A stretch of 64,000 nucleotides of DNA from Patagioenas fasciata. Taxonomy: Eukaryota; Chordata; Aves; Columbiformes; Columbidae. Of this stretch, positions 1 through 13,700 are shown in pieces. The translations under genes were made by a program, and so were the position numbers. The notes under the pieces were generated by a model, which did not search any database, was not told where the DNA came from, and saw only the letters and a list, made by a program, of their open reading frames with translations. The stretch's first letter is position 1. Every line of letters starts with the position of its first letter. The stretch covers positions 18,394,867-18,458,866 of the forward strand of contig NC_092525.1 in the NCBI RefSeq assembly GCF_037038585.1, in the 5' to 3' direction.

Positions 1-199
1 TTGTTATCTGAGGAAAATTGGGCTCGTCGGGTTATCCCGGGGGAGGAGGAGCACGGCAGTGCGTGGGGAAGGGCGGATTTTGTTTGCAGCTCTGTCTTTT
101 CAGCGGTTGGATGAGAAGTATTTAAGATGGTGGCGCCTTGGGGCAGAGCCGTTATCCGGAGAGAGGTTGGGTGGGTGATGCCCACAGGTATGGGTGGTA

Positions 200-664
200 G
201 TTTTCTGTATGTTCACTACAGGAAAACCCTTGAGGTGCTGGAGCAAGTTCAGAGAAAGGAAAGGGGCTGGAACACAAGTGTGATGGGAGCAGCTGAGAGA
301 CCTGGGGGATTCAGCCTGGAGAACAGGAGCTGAGGGGAGACCTTCTGATCTCTGAACTGCCTGAAAGGAGCTTGGAGCCAGGGGGGGTCGGGCTCTGCTC
401 CCAAGGAATAAGCGCCAGGACCACAGGAAACGGCCTCAAGTTGTGCCAGGGGAGGTTGAGGTCGGATCTTAGGAACAATTTCTTCCTGGAAGGAGTTGTC
501 AGGCATTGGAACAGGCTGCCCAGGGCAGTGGTGGAGTCACCATCCCTGGAGGTGTTTAAAAGATGTGTCAGTGAGGTTCTTAGGGACATGGGTTAGTGCC
601 AGAGTTAGGTTATGGTTGGACTAGATGATCCTAAGGATCTCTTCCAACCAAAATGATTCTGTGT
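200..664 (+). mobile_element. CR1 LINE 3' fragment, + orientation
   Basis: The sequence runs from a CR1 open-reading-frame-end motif (gaggtgctggagcaagttca) through the 3' UTR block (ggaacaggctgcccagggca) to the typical end, cttccaaccaaaatgattct. Only the 3' end is present, as is usual for CR1. It has no intact ORF. Confidence 0.9.
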
Positions 665-884
665 CTGCTTCCAGCTTCCCCAGCTGAGAGGAGTTTGTTT
701 ATCTCTGCTCACCCTGTGGATAAATCCTGTGAGACTCTGTGGTAGGGGGTGGAAGAGCAGCAGGAGACATGGCACGGATGGGTTGTGCTGAGTGACTCCT
801 GGGCTTTGTGCTATTGTGGGAAGGTCTTGCAGGCCTGTGGAGATAAGGGCATAAAGTGTTCCGTGTCCATTTTCCATCAGGCTG

Positions 885-1200
885 TATCTCTTAGAATAAT
901 TCTAGTTGGAAGAGACCTTCCAGATCAGAGAGTCCAACCATAACCTAACTCTAGCACTGAACCATGTCCCTAAGAACCTCATCTAAATGCCTTTTAAACC
1001 CCTCCAGGGATGGTGACTCCACCACTGCCCTGGGCAGCCTGTTCCAATGCCCAACAACCCTTCCCAGGAAGAATTTTTTCCTAATATCCAATCTAAACCT
1101 CTGCTGCAGCAACTTGAGACCATTTCCTCTTGTCCTGTCACTTGCTACTTGGAAAAAGAGACCAACTTTCAGATAGTTCCTGTGGTCTCCCATAGGAGTA
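885..1200 (-). mobile_element. CR1 LINE 3' fragment, - orientation
   Basis: Read on the - strand this begins in the CR1 3' region and ends with the ttggaagagacc-type tail (seen on + at 908-920). It is close in sequence to the CR1 copy at 200-664 but inverted. Confidence 0.9.
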
Positions 1201-1270
1201 AGTCCTGTTCATAGTTCTCCTGTTCTTGCAATTCATCAAGCAATAGTCATGTAAGTCTGATGCCATTCTT

Positions 1271-1500
1271 AGAATCGTGGAATCATAGAATCACAGGATG
1301 GTTTGTGTTGAAGGGACCTTCCCAGCTCTCCCAGTGCCACCCCTGCCATGAGCAGGGGCATCTTCACCAGTTCAGGTTGCTCAGAGCCCCGTCCAGCCTG
1401 GCCTGGGATGTCTCCAGGGATGGGGCATCCACCACCTCTCTGGCCAACCTGGGCCAGGCTCTCACCACCCTCAGCATAAAGAAGTTATTCTTGTGTATAT
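1271..1500 (-). mobile_element. CR1 LINE 3' fragment, - orientation, second subfamily
   Basis: The + strand reads agaatcgtggaatcatagaa and then ggatggtttgtgttgaaggg, the reverse of the CR1 3' terminus, then the block ccaccacctctctggccaac. It differs from the neighbouring copy at 885 and so is a different CR1 subfamily. Confidence 0.88.
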
Positions 1501-4500
1501 TTGCTAATTGTGGGCTTCTGAAGAAGAATAAAGAAAATACATAGAATGTTGTTAACTTCAAAAGCAGTAAGGTGAGGCCATGAGACTGAGGATGTCTATA
1601 TATAGGCCTCAGATATTGTCCAAGTTAACAGCTTTTTATGTGATTTCAAAGATAGCTTATGTTAGAGCTAACATAGGTTCCAACTTCTGCAAGGCTTTCT
1701 CTTGACCACTGGAAGTTGAAGTAATCACACCAGACAATAGCAAGAAAAAGGAAACATCAATAAACATGCTTTGGGATTTTTGGGGAGTTTGAGTCTGTTT
1801 CTCACTGTTTGTACAGTGAGCTTAACTACCATCTAAGCTGAACATAGAAAATGATAATCCATTTTTTCTGCTTTTTCAATTAATAAGTCATTTTTGCTGG
1901 CAGGTTTTGAAGATGAAGCAATATGTAAATAGCATAGAGGAGTTTTCTTTTTTCCCCGGTGGAGAGGAAGCTGACTGAAATTGCTTCAAAATTCACTACA
2001 ACAGTCTCTAGGGTATTTTTAATGAAATAATATAATCAAGTACCTGATTCTGTATGCTCTTTTTTGTGCCTTATATCTGTTACCATTGCGTTGATTCATA
2101 AATGAATTGTGAAGGACAGAAAGTTAAGTACATGTGGAATTAAAAAACAGTATAAAAAACACCCTATTTCTTTATAGGAACTTAAACTGCATACCTAGAC
2201 TCTCACTGTTAAGCAGTTCCTCATGTAAGTGGTTTCATCAAAGCACTTTTCAAGTGAATAAAGGTCTCCTGGTATTAGCAAAGGAGCTGACAATCTGACC
2301 TGAAATGATAGATGACCAATATGCTATAGCAGTAATATGTAGTTCTCTAACTTGATAAATATCATGGGCAAAATAATCATTGCAGGTTGAACAGTTAGCT
2401 ATAGACACTGGCCGTCATACTCTGCATAGTTAAGAAAATAAATTAAGCCTGGTCAGGGAATTTTGAACCAATTCCAGGATATGAAACTCTGGTAAATGAG
2501 TTCTTGTGTACTGTCATTGCAAACGCCTCATCTTTCAATCTCCTGTTCTTGTTCATCCTCTAACACTTGATTCTACACCATAGCCAAAGCAAGGCTTGTC
2601 CAGCCATATAAAAAAGACGAACAGAACTGGAGCTGGTGCTCTTCCTCCATGGTGTTTCCTAAAATACTTTAGGAATTTTCTTTGCACCTAGATACATGTA
2701 TTGATTTTTCTCCATGTTCATTTTTTGAAAGACCTGAGAGAAGACACTTTGGCCAACTGATTCTTCACGTTAGATGTCTGGATAACTTTTGTTTCAGTGG
2801 TCCTAGTTTACCTTCTCACATTGTGCCATCAGAAAGACAATCACTAAAAAAAAGAAGTCCAGAAGCAAAGCAGGCTGCTGGGTAGGATGAATTGGGAAAA
2901 ACAAGGCAAAGTTGAGCTCCTGAAGCCAAAACTGTGTCTATGCAGCTCCTTCCAACATTGAGGTGCTCACCTGGAGCGAGGCTTGGGATGTTTGCAGGGA
3001 TTTTCCAGGCCAGCAGAGAGAAATTCAGGCTGGCTGCAACTCTGTTCCTATACACAATACTTAACGGACTTTACAGAGCATAGCCTTGACTAGTCCACAA
3101 CCTTCTCCCTAAGAAATCTTCTAAATGTATATAATTTAGTGGGATTTTCATGTGGTTTCTCATTTATCTTCATCCTACAGCTACATTGAGTCTAGATTCT
3201 GCTTTACTTTGGCTTCCATCTTCTTTTGAAGTCTATCATAAAAGCTTCCATTGTAATGTGCCTTAGTACAACATGCAAATGCATTGCCCCCTAGAGCATC
3301 CTTTCAGAGTAGATGTATTAATAAATATAATGTTTCTCTGCTGCCACTGGGGTGGAAGATGTAATGGAGTCTGCATTCCTTAAGCAGTATGGGGTTCTAG
3401 TTAAAAGATAAATACACTGTAAAAAATTCCATCAAGCTCTGACAGCTTTGACTGCCCTTTGGCAAGAATTTCAGATGCTTTTTTAATTTAAATGTTACCT
3501 ATTTACTGGCTTTTTAAAGATAGAATGCTTGTATTCTCCTTTTAGTAATAGAGACAGTTGTAAAATGCTATTCATGTAAGACCCTTACCTGAGTTATGTT
3601 TCGAAGATGTGTTTTCATTCTATTTTCCCAAAACTTAAGTTTACGGTTTTGGAATAGTAACATAAATTTTTAAGGGAATTAAGTCATCTTAATCCTTTAC
3701 AAGTCAAAACATTCTTTTTCAAGATGGAAACTGTGAACTAAGTTCTTGAAATATGATGTATTTTCTAAATCTTATTTAATTTGATATAATACATATGTTT
3801 CTTGGGGATTGTTCTTATGAAGATTTTAAATTTTTTTCCTCATTGTTTTATATCATGCTTTAAACTATTGTTAAGATTTAGGAATGTACTTTGAAAGTTT
3901 CGGGTGTCTCTGGGAAAAATAGTCTTAATTTATGTTGACCTTTCTTTCCTTTGAGCATTTAGTCTGCATTCAATAAAATTTTGATGACTGCTCTTTAGAA
4001 GACAGCTGTACGATATAAAGTATTATAAATATTCAGCTTTCCTCTTCTAGCGTTGCCATTAACAGCTGGGCATCCAGTTCAGCAGAGCAGATTTCGCAGA
4101 GAGAGCTTGGCGTGTTCCTCAATCCGTATAGGGAAGAAGACTAAAAAATAGTTTCTTATGGTTTGGGGACCTGTAAAGACATAGAGCATCTGTTCCCCAG
4201 TTAAGTGATAGTCTGGTAGCACTGAATCATGTTAAGAGCTGAAATGATGGGAAGAACTACTTTTTTCACCTTGGCTGTACCTGTGCTTTCAATGCCTAAT
4301 GCGTTATTTCTACTAATGGCAAAATAATTTCAGCCCTTGCTCAGAAGGTATGTAAATGATAATATTTTTGCATTTTTTCATTGTTTATCATCTTTGAGAA
4401 AGAGACAAATATACAATGCAATTTCGCTTCAGTGGCTTGATTTTTATCTCTAGTATAAAATGGAGAATTGGATTTTCATATCCAAACACTTTATCCTTCT

Positions 4501-4710
4501 AAACAAGCAACATTTTTGTTACGCAGTGTTACACAGTATTTTAATGAGTTAGTGTATTTGCTTTGAATGCGATTAGTTTTCTTGTGTAGTAAGAAAAAAT
4601 GTGAAGCACAAGAAAGGAAAATGTCTTTAAAATTGCAGATTATAGACCTTACTACCAGAAGTCTTTGTCTCCTGATGACCATAAAACTTGCCCGTATTTT
4701 TCTCTTGCAG

Positions 4711-4753
4711 AGTTAAGAGAGCATTAAAGCTGGACACTGTTAGAAATGATAAT
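4711..4753 (+). CDS. ITGB3BP: ITGB3BP coding exon 2
   Basis: Acceptor tctcttgcag and donor gtaagt flank 43 bases that read VKRALKLDTVRNDN after a split first codon. It matches the human N-terminus VKRSLKLDGLLEEN. The human LDGLL (LxxLL) is LDTVR here. Confidence 0.9.
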
Positions 4754-7700
4754 GTAAGTATTTTTTTGTGTATGGAATTATCTGGCCTGTATATATGTGT
4801 GTGTATATCTATCTATATGCACACATGTATATAAACATGATATTTCATTAGAGTTGCATTATATTCTTACAGATTGGTGGTTGTCTAGAAAAATCTTCAC
4901 TAGACACAAAATGATTGCTGAAAATATTAGTATACAACTTATTGTATTCCGTTTGTCATAAAAATGCCTGGCTTTAAGTAATGTATATCTGCATGAATCA
5001 CTTGAAAATCAGTGGAGAAATGTGCATATTTTTATTGCCATCACTATTTACCAAAGAGCTGAATGAGCAAAGATCCTTGGTGAAATCATTTATTAGAAAT
5101 TAGCTCCATCATCCTGGAAGCAAATGTTCTGCCCTGTAATTGTACGTATAACAATATGGAATTACGATAATGCTGTAATCTGCATATTATAAACTGCAAA
5201 ATTGAAATGAAAACATTAAAGGCATTTTCATGTCAAGGACATAATTACCTCCCTCAGCTAATCTGGCATAATGAAACCATAAAGTACTAACACTGCTATA
5301 AATTTCACCACAGTTATCACAATAAAAATAAAATTGTACTGTTGCTATTATTTTCTGTAAATGCAGCTATAGTATCCTCCCAGTACCAGCATGTCATGAC
5401 ATATGTCAGTTTTTTATCTGCTCTTACCAACAGTGGGTGGTGCTGCAGACATCAAGACAGAGGAGCTGTGAGGATGGCAGTGTTTAAAGGAAGGAAAAAT
5501 TAGAAAAGTACATAGAGCAAAATAGCTGGTCAGCAAATGAGCTCCAAATAAATCTCCACGTCTGTGGCCTTTTGAAGAGATTTGTTTATATGTAGCGTAT
5601 ATTTGGAGGTCTCACTGGTGTTTAGCAAAATAGAAATTTGCCATTTTAAGAATTTTCCATGTAGTTTTTTGGTTTGCTTTTTGAAATTTAAACAAAGGTG
5701 GCAAAATACCGCAGTGGCACTAAAAAAAATCATTAGCAATTTAATTAGCAGCTTAGTGTACCATTACCCAACTTGTTCTGCTCAGAATGCAGCTGTGACT
5801 GTAATTTTGCATCTGTTTCTTGGGCTGTAGGGATGTTTTTGTAGATGAGTGGTCCAGCTGAAATGACATGCAATTCTTTTTCTGCCTGAAAGCTCCTCCT
5901 TCCCTGCCCCCTACCCGTAAGATGAAAATAAAGATTTACTTGATGTTAACCTGTGTTCAGGTCCTTGTGCAGCCAAAAGCTTAACAAAAGCCCATTTGAA
6001 TGATAAAGCTTTTACTGGAATCTCAGTAACAGAGGTTTATGCTGTGATTTTTAGTTCATACAATGCCTCTAACAGGTGCATGTCAAAGATTTAAAGTGTA
6101 CTGATTAAAAATTGCATAATGGGACTGAGACTCTACTTCCTGGAAGATAAATTCTTGCTGCCAAATAAATACTGGCCTTTTAAGTACTACAGTAACTTTT
6201 TCCAGCTAAGTGCTCCCAGGGGTCTTAGTTCATATCCAAATATGGTGGCCAAGGTGACTCCTGTTCAAGCAGGAAAAATATCCTGAAAGTGTAAGCAGTT
6301 TGGAGATTCTTTTTCAAAGGAGATTTGATGATATTTGAATGCCTAAAGTGGCATTGATACTTTACTGCAATTAGTTTTTAATTTAAAGATTTGAAACATT
6401 TATTTAACCTGTTTGTGGCAAAATACTAGTGACAAGAGGCTGAAGATTGGCTTTGATGATTCTGTGTTTCCAAGGGTGGGGGAAAAAAATCACTAAACTA
6501 GGAAAAATAAGGCTGTTTCGCTGCATTTACACAGCCCTTTCAGCTCTCAAGAAAATTTTGAAAGGGGCTGGAAAAAGCGGTTTTGCCCAGAATGTCTTTT
6601 CATTATTTACATGTTAATACAATGAAATCAGTTGTGCACTGATCGTGTTCTCCTTTCTAGAGGTGGCCAGTCTGCTTTGGAAGCAGCCAAGTGACTGTGT
6701 CTCCTTGAAACCAAACCTAGGCAGGAATGGGAAACCCGGCATTCTGAAGCCGTGTTTTCCAGCTCGCTACCCGGTGTACATTCTAATCTTTTGTTTAATT
6801 ACTGGATCAGCTGGTTAAGTAACAGTGAAGTACTGTCAGTCTTCTAATAAGCATATTGCTTAAAACTTCAAATTCAGCTACCTGGATAATCCTGTAGCCA
6901 CTTAATTGGTGGTTTCTAAGAGTGTGAGATGACTTTAGAGTGCAACTGGTGCCAATGGAGTCTCCTTTAAGTGTCCTATTTCTGTGTACATCTTCTTTTT
7001 GACAATAATCATTATTCTTCTCAGTTGGAATCAAGTTGCTACTAGAGCAGAAGCCCTTTATGTGCTACGAAAATGTGGTTTTGGTTTGTTGTTTTGTTTT
7101 GGGTTTTTTTTTCTGTATATTAGCAGTGCAGTGAAGTCCCAGTTTCTCAGAGTTTCAATTCAGCATCGAATCTAGAGAATGAACTGTGCTCCAGATAATC
7201 CCAGTTAAAATTTCAGAATTGCCGACTGGTTCTTCTGGGGTGCAATATGTAACTCTACTGATAGGAAAGGTAGAAGGCAGCGTGTGTTTAGTTTCCAGAA
7301 GGGAAATTTGCAACTGTTGTAGGTTGAGATGGACGTAGGTAATTTATCTTTTGCCAATATTCATCTAGATTCTTTCTCTTTTGCTACGTTTTAGCCACCT
7401 GATGCAACACCTTTGAAGACCAAAAAGAAAAATCTGAAGTCTTACTCACCAACAACAGGAACATGCCAAATGAGTCCATTTTCATCTCCCATGAGCCATA
7501 ATGCACAAAATCTCACAAATCACCCATCAAATGGTTAGTTGAACATTGTCTTTCTTATTGCAACATTTTTCTGGTTATTGGCTTGATTTAGTAACTTACA
7601 TCTCTTGTGGCATGTTCAATTTCTTTTTCCTTTTAAAGAATTGTAATCTCTTTTGGAAAAGCCAATGTTGATTTTTAAAACTTGAGTATTTTTATTATAA

Positions 7701-10700
7701 ATCTTGGGGATGTTTATAAAACAAGTTTTGCTTTCTGTTGATCAATATTTAAAAATGCTTGACTTTGGCTCAGCAAAAAAACATCCCTACACTGGTATTT
7801 TTGTCAATAATTGCATTAATCCCACAGGTTAGGCATGTTTATGCTAACGCTGTGCTTTGCTTGCTTGCTTTGTAAGTCCCACCTTTCATCAGCAGGACTG
7901 GTATGTACTACTTGACGGTGACATCAGTTCTTCTTCAGAGTATAGGTGGAGTTGTTCTGAGGTTGCTAAGTGCCACTTCAGATTATTGCAAGGAAGTCCT
8001 AGTTTACTCTTGCAAGGCAGTTTTTATAATCCACAGTTGAGGTCTGGACTCTCTCCTGGTCAGGAAAGCTGGAAAGAAAAAATGTGTGCATCTGAGGCAT
8101 GTTTAATTTTGTGGCCCTTTGAGAGTTGAGTTTTGCAATGCAAGTCCTGGTTTATGTGCTTCCAGGTTTCCAGTGGACGGACAGGCTTAGCCATTCTTAC
8201 CAGTAAAATAAATGTGTGCATGCATTCATACATACACAGAGCATTTCTCAGCTCTGAGCCTTTCTCTATAAATATTGAAAGTTACATAGATTTTATCAAA
8301 TCAAAGCTAAAAGGGAGGCTTTGCATTCTTTTGCATATTTTTTTCTATTGTTTTTCATAGTAAGGCACTTGAGGGCAATTTTTCATTTAGCTAATGTAAC
8401 ACCGAATGTCATTAGCTCTAAAAAATATGCCTTCTGATAATTATATTATTTCTAGTTTACTTTAGGATATATGACCACTTAGTTACACAGCCACAGTTTT
8501 TGAGGCAATCTATGACTGCTCAAGAAGTATATTTTCAGTAGGCTGATCTACCTTTATGACTATATAGGTTGTGATCTTTTTAAGTGTTAGGGAACCATTA
8601 GGTCATCTGCTGTGACTTTTTAATATTAAAAAAAAAAAAACAAAACAAAACAATGAAGAGGCTTCCTTGTAATCTTTCCCATATAGAGCCCAAGATCTTT
8701 TATTTCTTTGCAGTACAAGTCCTAGAAAGCTGTTTAAGTCTTGATTTGATGACTTCAAATTATTTGAAAAACAACAATAATAATAATAAAAATCCATCAC
8801 TTCCCTTGTTAGCAAGTGCCTTGTTCAATTACCTTCGCTATTAAAAACAAAAATCTCCTGTCTGATTTTGAATTTGTCTGGCTTTAATTTTGAGCCATCA
8901 GTTCTTGTTCTGCCTTTTTTGTTGGGTTAAAGTGCTTTTTATGCCCCATATATTTTGGAATTTATGTGCAGTAATTGAGGCCTCACTAACATTCATGAAT
9001 TATGATGAGTAGAAATATTCTGAGCAGGATAGAATAACCACTGTTTGAAATTTATCTAGATGTCTGCAGATTTTGCAGTAGCTATTGCACCATATGCTCT
9101 CGTGAGGGACCTGAAAAAGTGGCTTTTTCCTCTAGGAAAAAAGGGATTTTTGTTTTGTTTTAAAAGAATGTTATAATGAAATTTTGGGATTCTGTCAAAA
9201 CTGGAGGAACTAGAAATGGAAATTACTGGAAGGCTTTGTGCTGAAAGTACTGCAATCTGAGCTTGACATCCTTTTTCCTCATTAAAAATAGCAGAGAGCT
9301 GGAGGAAGCGCGGCAATGTCGGGTGTTTTGGTGGCAGCATAGCTACACATAGCTACAGACCTGTGTGCAGGGGCTTTGGTTTGTTTTTTCTAATAAGTAG
9401 TCATGCTAGGAAAATAAACAGAAGCTGCTATATCCTAATTCTTTATTGTGCTGCCCATCTTCATTATGACCCAGCTTTGTGTCGTCATCATCTGGTTGTC
9501 CAACAGTTTTAACGGAGTCTTTTTTTTTGTGACCACTCGCAACTTTGTGACATTCACAACTTTCCTGGCAAGCTCTGTGCTGACTCCAGTTCTCCCCAGA
9601 ATGGCTGTTGTTCTACGCCAGTGTAATACGTTTGAATTGGGCATTTACCCCTGGAACCAGTATGAAAATGATTGTTTCAACTGTTGACGTTCCAAGAAGC
9701 ATTTGCAGGAAGAATTAGACTGATTTCTCCCCATTCTTTCAGTAAGTGATAGCGTCTCAACTAGTTGTGCAAACCTGCTCTCTTGAAAGGACCTGTATTT
9801 TAGAACACCCTTGCCTTCACAAAATTTAATATATATGCTGTTGATGCGTATTTAATTTTGTGGCCTTTTGAGAACCATGCTGAGATTTGCAGCCAAAGGC
9901 CTGGATTATGTGCTTCCTGGTTTGGGATGGAGGGAGCAAGCCTCTGTCTGCTAGAAAGTCAGGATCTGTGCCTCAGTACCTGCCCTGTCTTGTGAACAAT
10001 TCCTCCTCTCAAAACTAATGGTTTCTTTCCTCTTGACTCCTAAAAAGGTGATTATTTGGCACAGTGGGTATGTCCACGCTTCCACTTAGCTCATATCCAG
10101 AAATCTTTAATGACATTTTATCAGGGCTTTAAAGTACAGGGCGTTTCAAAAAGATGGACCAAATTTCAGAGCATTACTGTTTGTAATTTGTAATTACCTG
10201 CTTTAATGACCTTTTCCCTTTAGTTTTATTCGGTGCCACTTTGGTGACACAACACATGATAATACACAAACGTTTCAAAATCTACTACAAGTTTTAAAAC
10301 ATGTTCAGCATTTGCACGACATGCCTTATCTCTGAGGTGAAAGAGGAAAGGGGGCAAAATGTCTTGTATTAAAATGCCTGTCTAGTGGGATGGCAATGGG
10401 AAAGGTGAACACGTACTATATTTCCATACTGATATTAAGTATGGACATCGGGGAACATTCTTTTTGCCTATAAAAAGACTGATCACATGATCCTGGGTGA
10501 CATTTAGATGGATAATTATTCAGTAATACAGTACTAGCCATCTTTTTTTTTCCCTGTGTTCGTGTAGCTACAAGATGGTGGTATAATATATAAGCCTTCC
10601 TCTTAGATCACAGGTTTCAGGTCATCCTTTTAAACACACAATTTCTCTTCTTCTGAAAAGACACTTCTAGTTTAAGTATTGTAGTGTTTTAATAGATTAT

Positions 10701-13700
10701 GCATATCACCTGTTAGAGTATAATCTAGATTCTATTTTTCTGTGACCAATATGTGAGAAAACAACTGAATGAAAATTATTACAAAACCCATACCATGAGC
10801 TACGAAAACTTATTTTGCATTGTGTGAAGTACACAAAGTTGCAGGCATTTATCTCTGGGGAGACAGATGGAAACTACTTGTCTTGCGAATATGACTTTCT
10901 TTCGAATAACAGTGTGAAGGAGCGCCTCACAAAAGACTCAATACCTACAGAACGCTAAGGTTATTCAAAAGCGGCGTTTATTTTAGAAGAAGAGATGAAC
11001 CAACCCAATTATAAGACAGTGTGTCCTTACGATGCTGTCCTATATATATGTCCTATTGGGCAGCCTGATAATTCACATATTATCAGCTACCCAAAAATCT
11101 CACAACCCTTTTATGACATAAATTTCTAAAATAACAATACTAAATCCTCACTAGTTTCTCATCATTGTTGGCTAGCATTTTGAACATCTACTTTAAATTG
11201 ATTTATTTTTATTCAAATCAATCCAGGGTGCTACCATTCCATACTACTGGTTTAAAAGTAGTATCTGTTTGATAATTGATGAGTGATTAAAGTGCAAGTT
11301 CTACGAGTATTTGGTTTTAAAATTAAATCTTTTGGGGTCTTAACCTTTAGCTGCTGTAGTGGAACAGCTTAAACTTTTATAGCACCTTGTCATTCTGAGA
11401 CATTTTTAAATGTTTTACGAAATATTAAAATTAAATGTTAATCTATCCTTGAGTGCTGATAGTTGTGTGTAATAATTTAGAACTAGCAAGAAGAAATCAA
11501 AATGTTTAATGCTTAATGTAGCCTCTCTTTTTTTTAGTCTGATGGTCAGAAAGGAGGCGTCTTACAGTGGGGTATGCAAAGTGCCTCATTCCTGAGGGTC
11601 TGTTCTAGGATCAATGCATTTGTTAAGGCCACAGTGAAGACCTGTTGTAGTTTCCTCCAAATATTTCACTTAAAGGTGAATTTCACCTTAAAATAACAGC
11701 TGTTTGGTATGAAGTGTTTGTAAGAATGTGTCTATATCTGTTGGAAGGACAGTAGATAAGAACTAAATTAAAGCACCTTGTAAACTTCTTTGGCACCAGA
11801 AAAAATAGGATTTTTCTTGGGTCTTGGATCAACGAGTAGAGTCTGATTGGCTACAAGTACAGAATTACTGGTGTGCAGTTTTAAGTCGTTAATTGTCGAA
11901 TGCACTAATGATCTCATTGTTTAAGGGCAAAACTGTTATCAGAAAAAAAAAAGCATGAATAATTCCTCTCCCTCTTTGTATGTATGCCATCACCTCCACC
12001 ATTGTATCTTTAATTAGAGTCTCAGGTCCAAAAGAAATCCATGGCACAGGAGAATAGAACTGTGTCAAGAAAAGGGAGCAGCAGCAAAGGAGAGACTGAG
12101 AATGTGACTGTTGAGGGGGAAATTCTTAGGAGGGATGCAGTCTCTGCCGGCACATCACCCTCCTGATACACTAGTCGGAGGGTGTACTGACTTTAAAAGT
12201 AATAGTAACTCATACATAACACAAAATTTTAATCTGTTTTTTTCCAATATTATTTATATCTGAATCGTATAGGCCGTGATAGGTTGTGTAAACAGATGTG
12301 AATTGAGAAAGTCTTGTGATTAGGGGTGTATTGCTATACATAACAACACATGTAAAGAGGGCTTTTTAAGTGACTGTTGGACAATCTCAAGTAGATGGCA
12401 GTGAGCCAAAGATGTTATTTCAGTGCAGCACTAGTTTTCTTAACCTGATCAGCGTCACCGAAAACATCCCCCTGTCCACCTGCTTTTGGAAAGCATCTGT
12501 GTTAGATACTCATCTTGGAATCTGGTCATCTAAGAATGTCCAACCTACAGTGACACCAAATTACCAACACCATATGTGAGCCTTGTTTTTATTAACAAAT
12601 CCATGGGAATAGAGTTTTGTGGTAATATCCTGTTCCTGTTCCTTCACAGAAACGGGCAACTGCTCAAAATATCAGTGCACTGAGATGGAGAAATATGTCT
12701 CCCCATGCAGAATAATAGCAACTGGCATATGATTTATTACACCCCATGATATGATGAGCTAGAATACTATGTTGTCAATATAGCATGTCAGAGCCTTTGG
12801 AAGTAATTTGCAGTATCTCTTTGTAGTTGTTTACAAGATGGAGTTGGGGGCCAAGCACTTTTTATTAAAGGAAAATGGAGGTTACATTGCTCAGTCGTTA
12901 GAGTATTTTCTTGATAATGCTCTGTGCTAATATACTGTGCTTAGGCAGTTAACAGCATTTAAAAACAAAAATCTCCGTAGAACACAGTAACTACGCATCA
13001 GAAATATTATACTAACTTCCGGTTATTAATACTATAATCCTAAGGTTTCCACAAATATTAATATAATGTGAATTGATAAGAGGTCAAATTCAAAGGAGTA
13101 AATTGTAGCGAACTTGGTGAGTTTCAATACAAGGGAATCTGCCCTGCTTTGTACTTGAGTTTTGGGGTTTTTTCTCTTCCTAAAAGATCACTGAACAGTC
13201 AGGGTTCATACTTAGACCTTTTTCATGTGCTTCAAATACTCAATATCTTATTTTCATCCTTATTGTTTCTTTTCTTTTCTTGTGAACCTCCTAGGAGATA
13301 AAACCGAGGAGAACGATTCAGAGAGCAGATTACCCAGAAGAGGGCAGCCTCAAACAGAGCAGGATGCGTAAGTGTACTAAGTGTGTTGTGAGTGCCGTGA
13401 TTTTCACTTACGAAAGGTTAACATTTCATACAGAAATTAATAATTATTAAAACCAAAAGTAATTCCACAGGCGTGTTTGCTTTGTAAAATCTTTTAAATT
13501 CTTGTATTTTCTACCACAATCTTATTTTAAGCTATAAACTCCCTGACGTTATTGGACTTTGGGCAGTCCGCAGTTAGTAAAGCACTTAAATGTTTCAGGT
13601 GAAGTATCTGATAAACCGTTTTCCTAAACTCGACAGATGCAAGTAGGAGAAGTGAAAAAATGTGTTAGTAGTAAGGCTGCTACTGTCGTATGTTGTTAGC

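Larger units (their letters stand above)
1..4710 (+). other. ITGB3BP intron 1 (partial), with three CR1 fragments
   Basis: The first ~200 bases are fairly GC-rich and may be the edge of the upstream promoter CpG island. Three CR1 pieces occupy roughly 200-664, 885-1200 and 1271-1500. The rest, 1500-4710, is AT-rich unique sequence in which no gene or RNA was recognised. Confidence 0.6.
7534..13294 (+). other. ITGB3BP intron 3
   Basis: The largest visible intron of the gene. It holds a diverged repeat pair (about 8095-8185 and 9838-9925), a possible DNA-transposon end near 10138 and a candidate solo LTR around 10913-11170. The remaining sequence is unique and AT-rich, with no gene recognised. 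Confidence 0.55.

Noticed and set aside
1-200. ITGB3BP first coding exon at the window start
   Set aside because: No ATGCC followed by a GT donor is present there, so the exon must lie to the left.
10913-11170. A full endogenous retrovirus
   Set aside because: Only LTR-like signals are visible; no gag, pol or env reading frames occur on either side.
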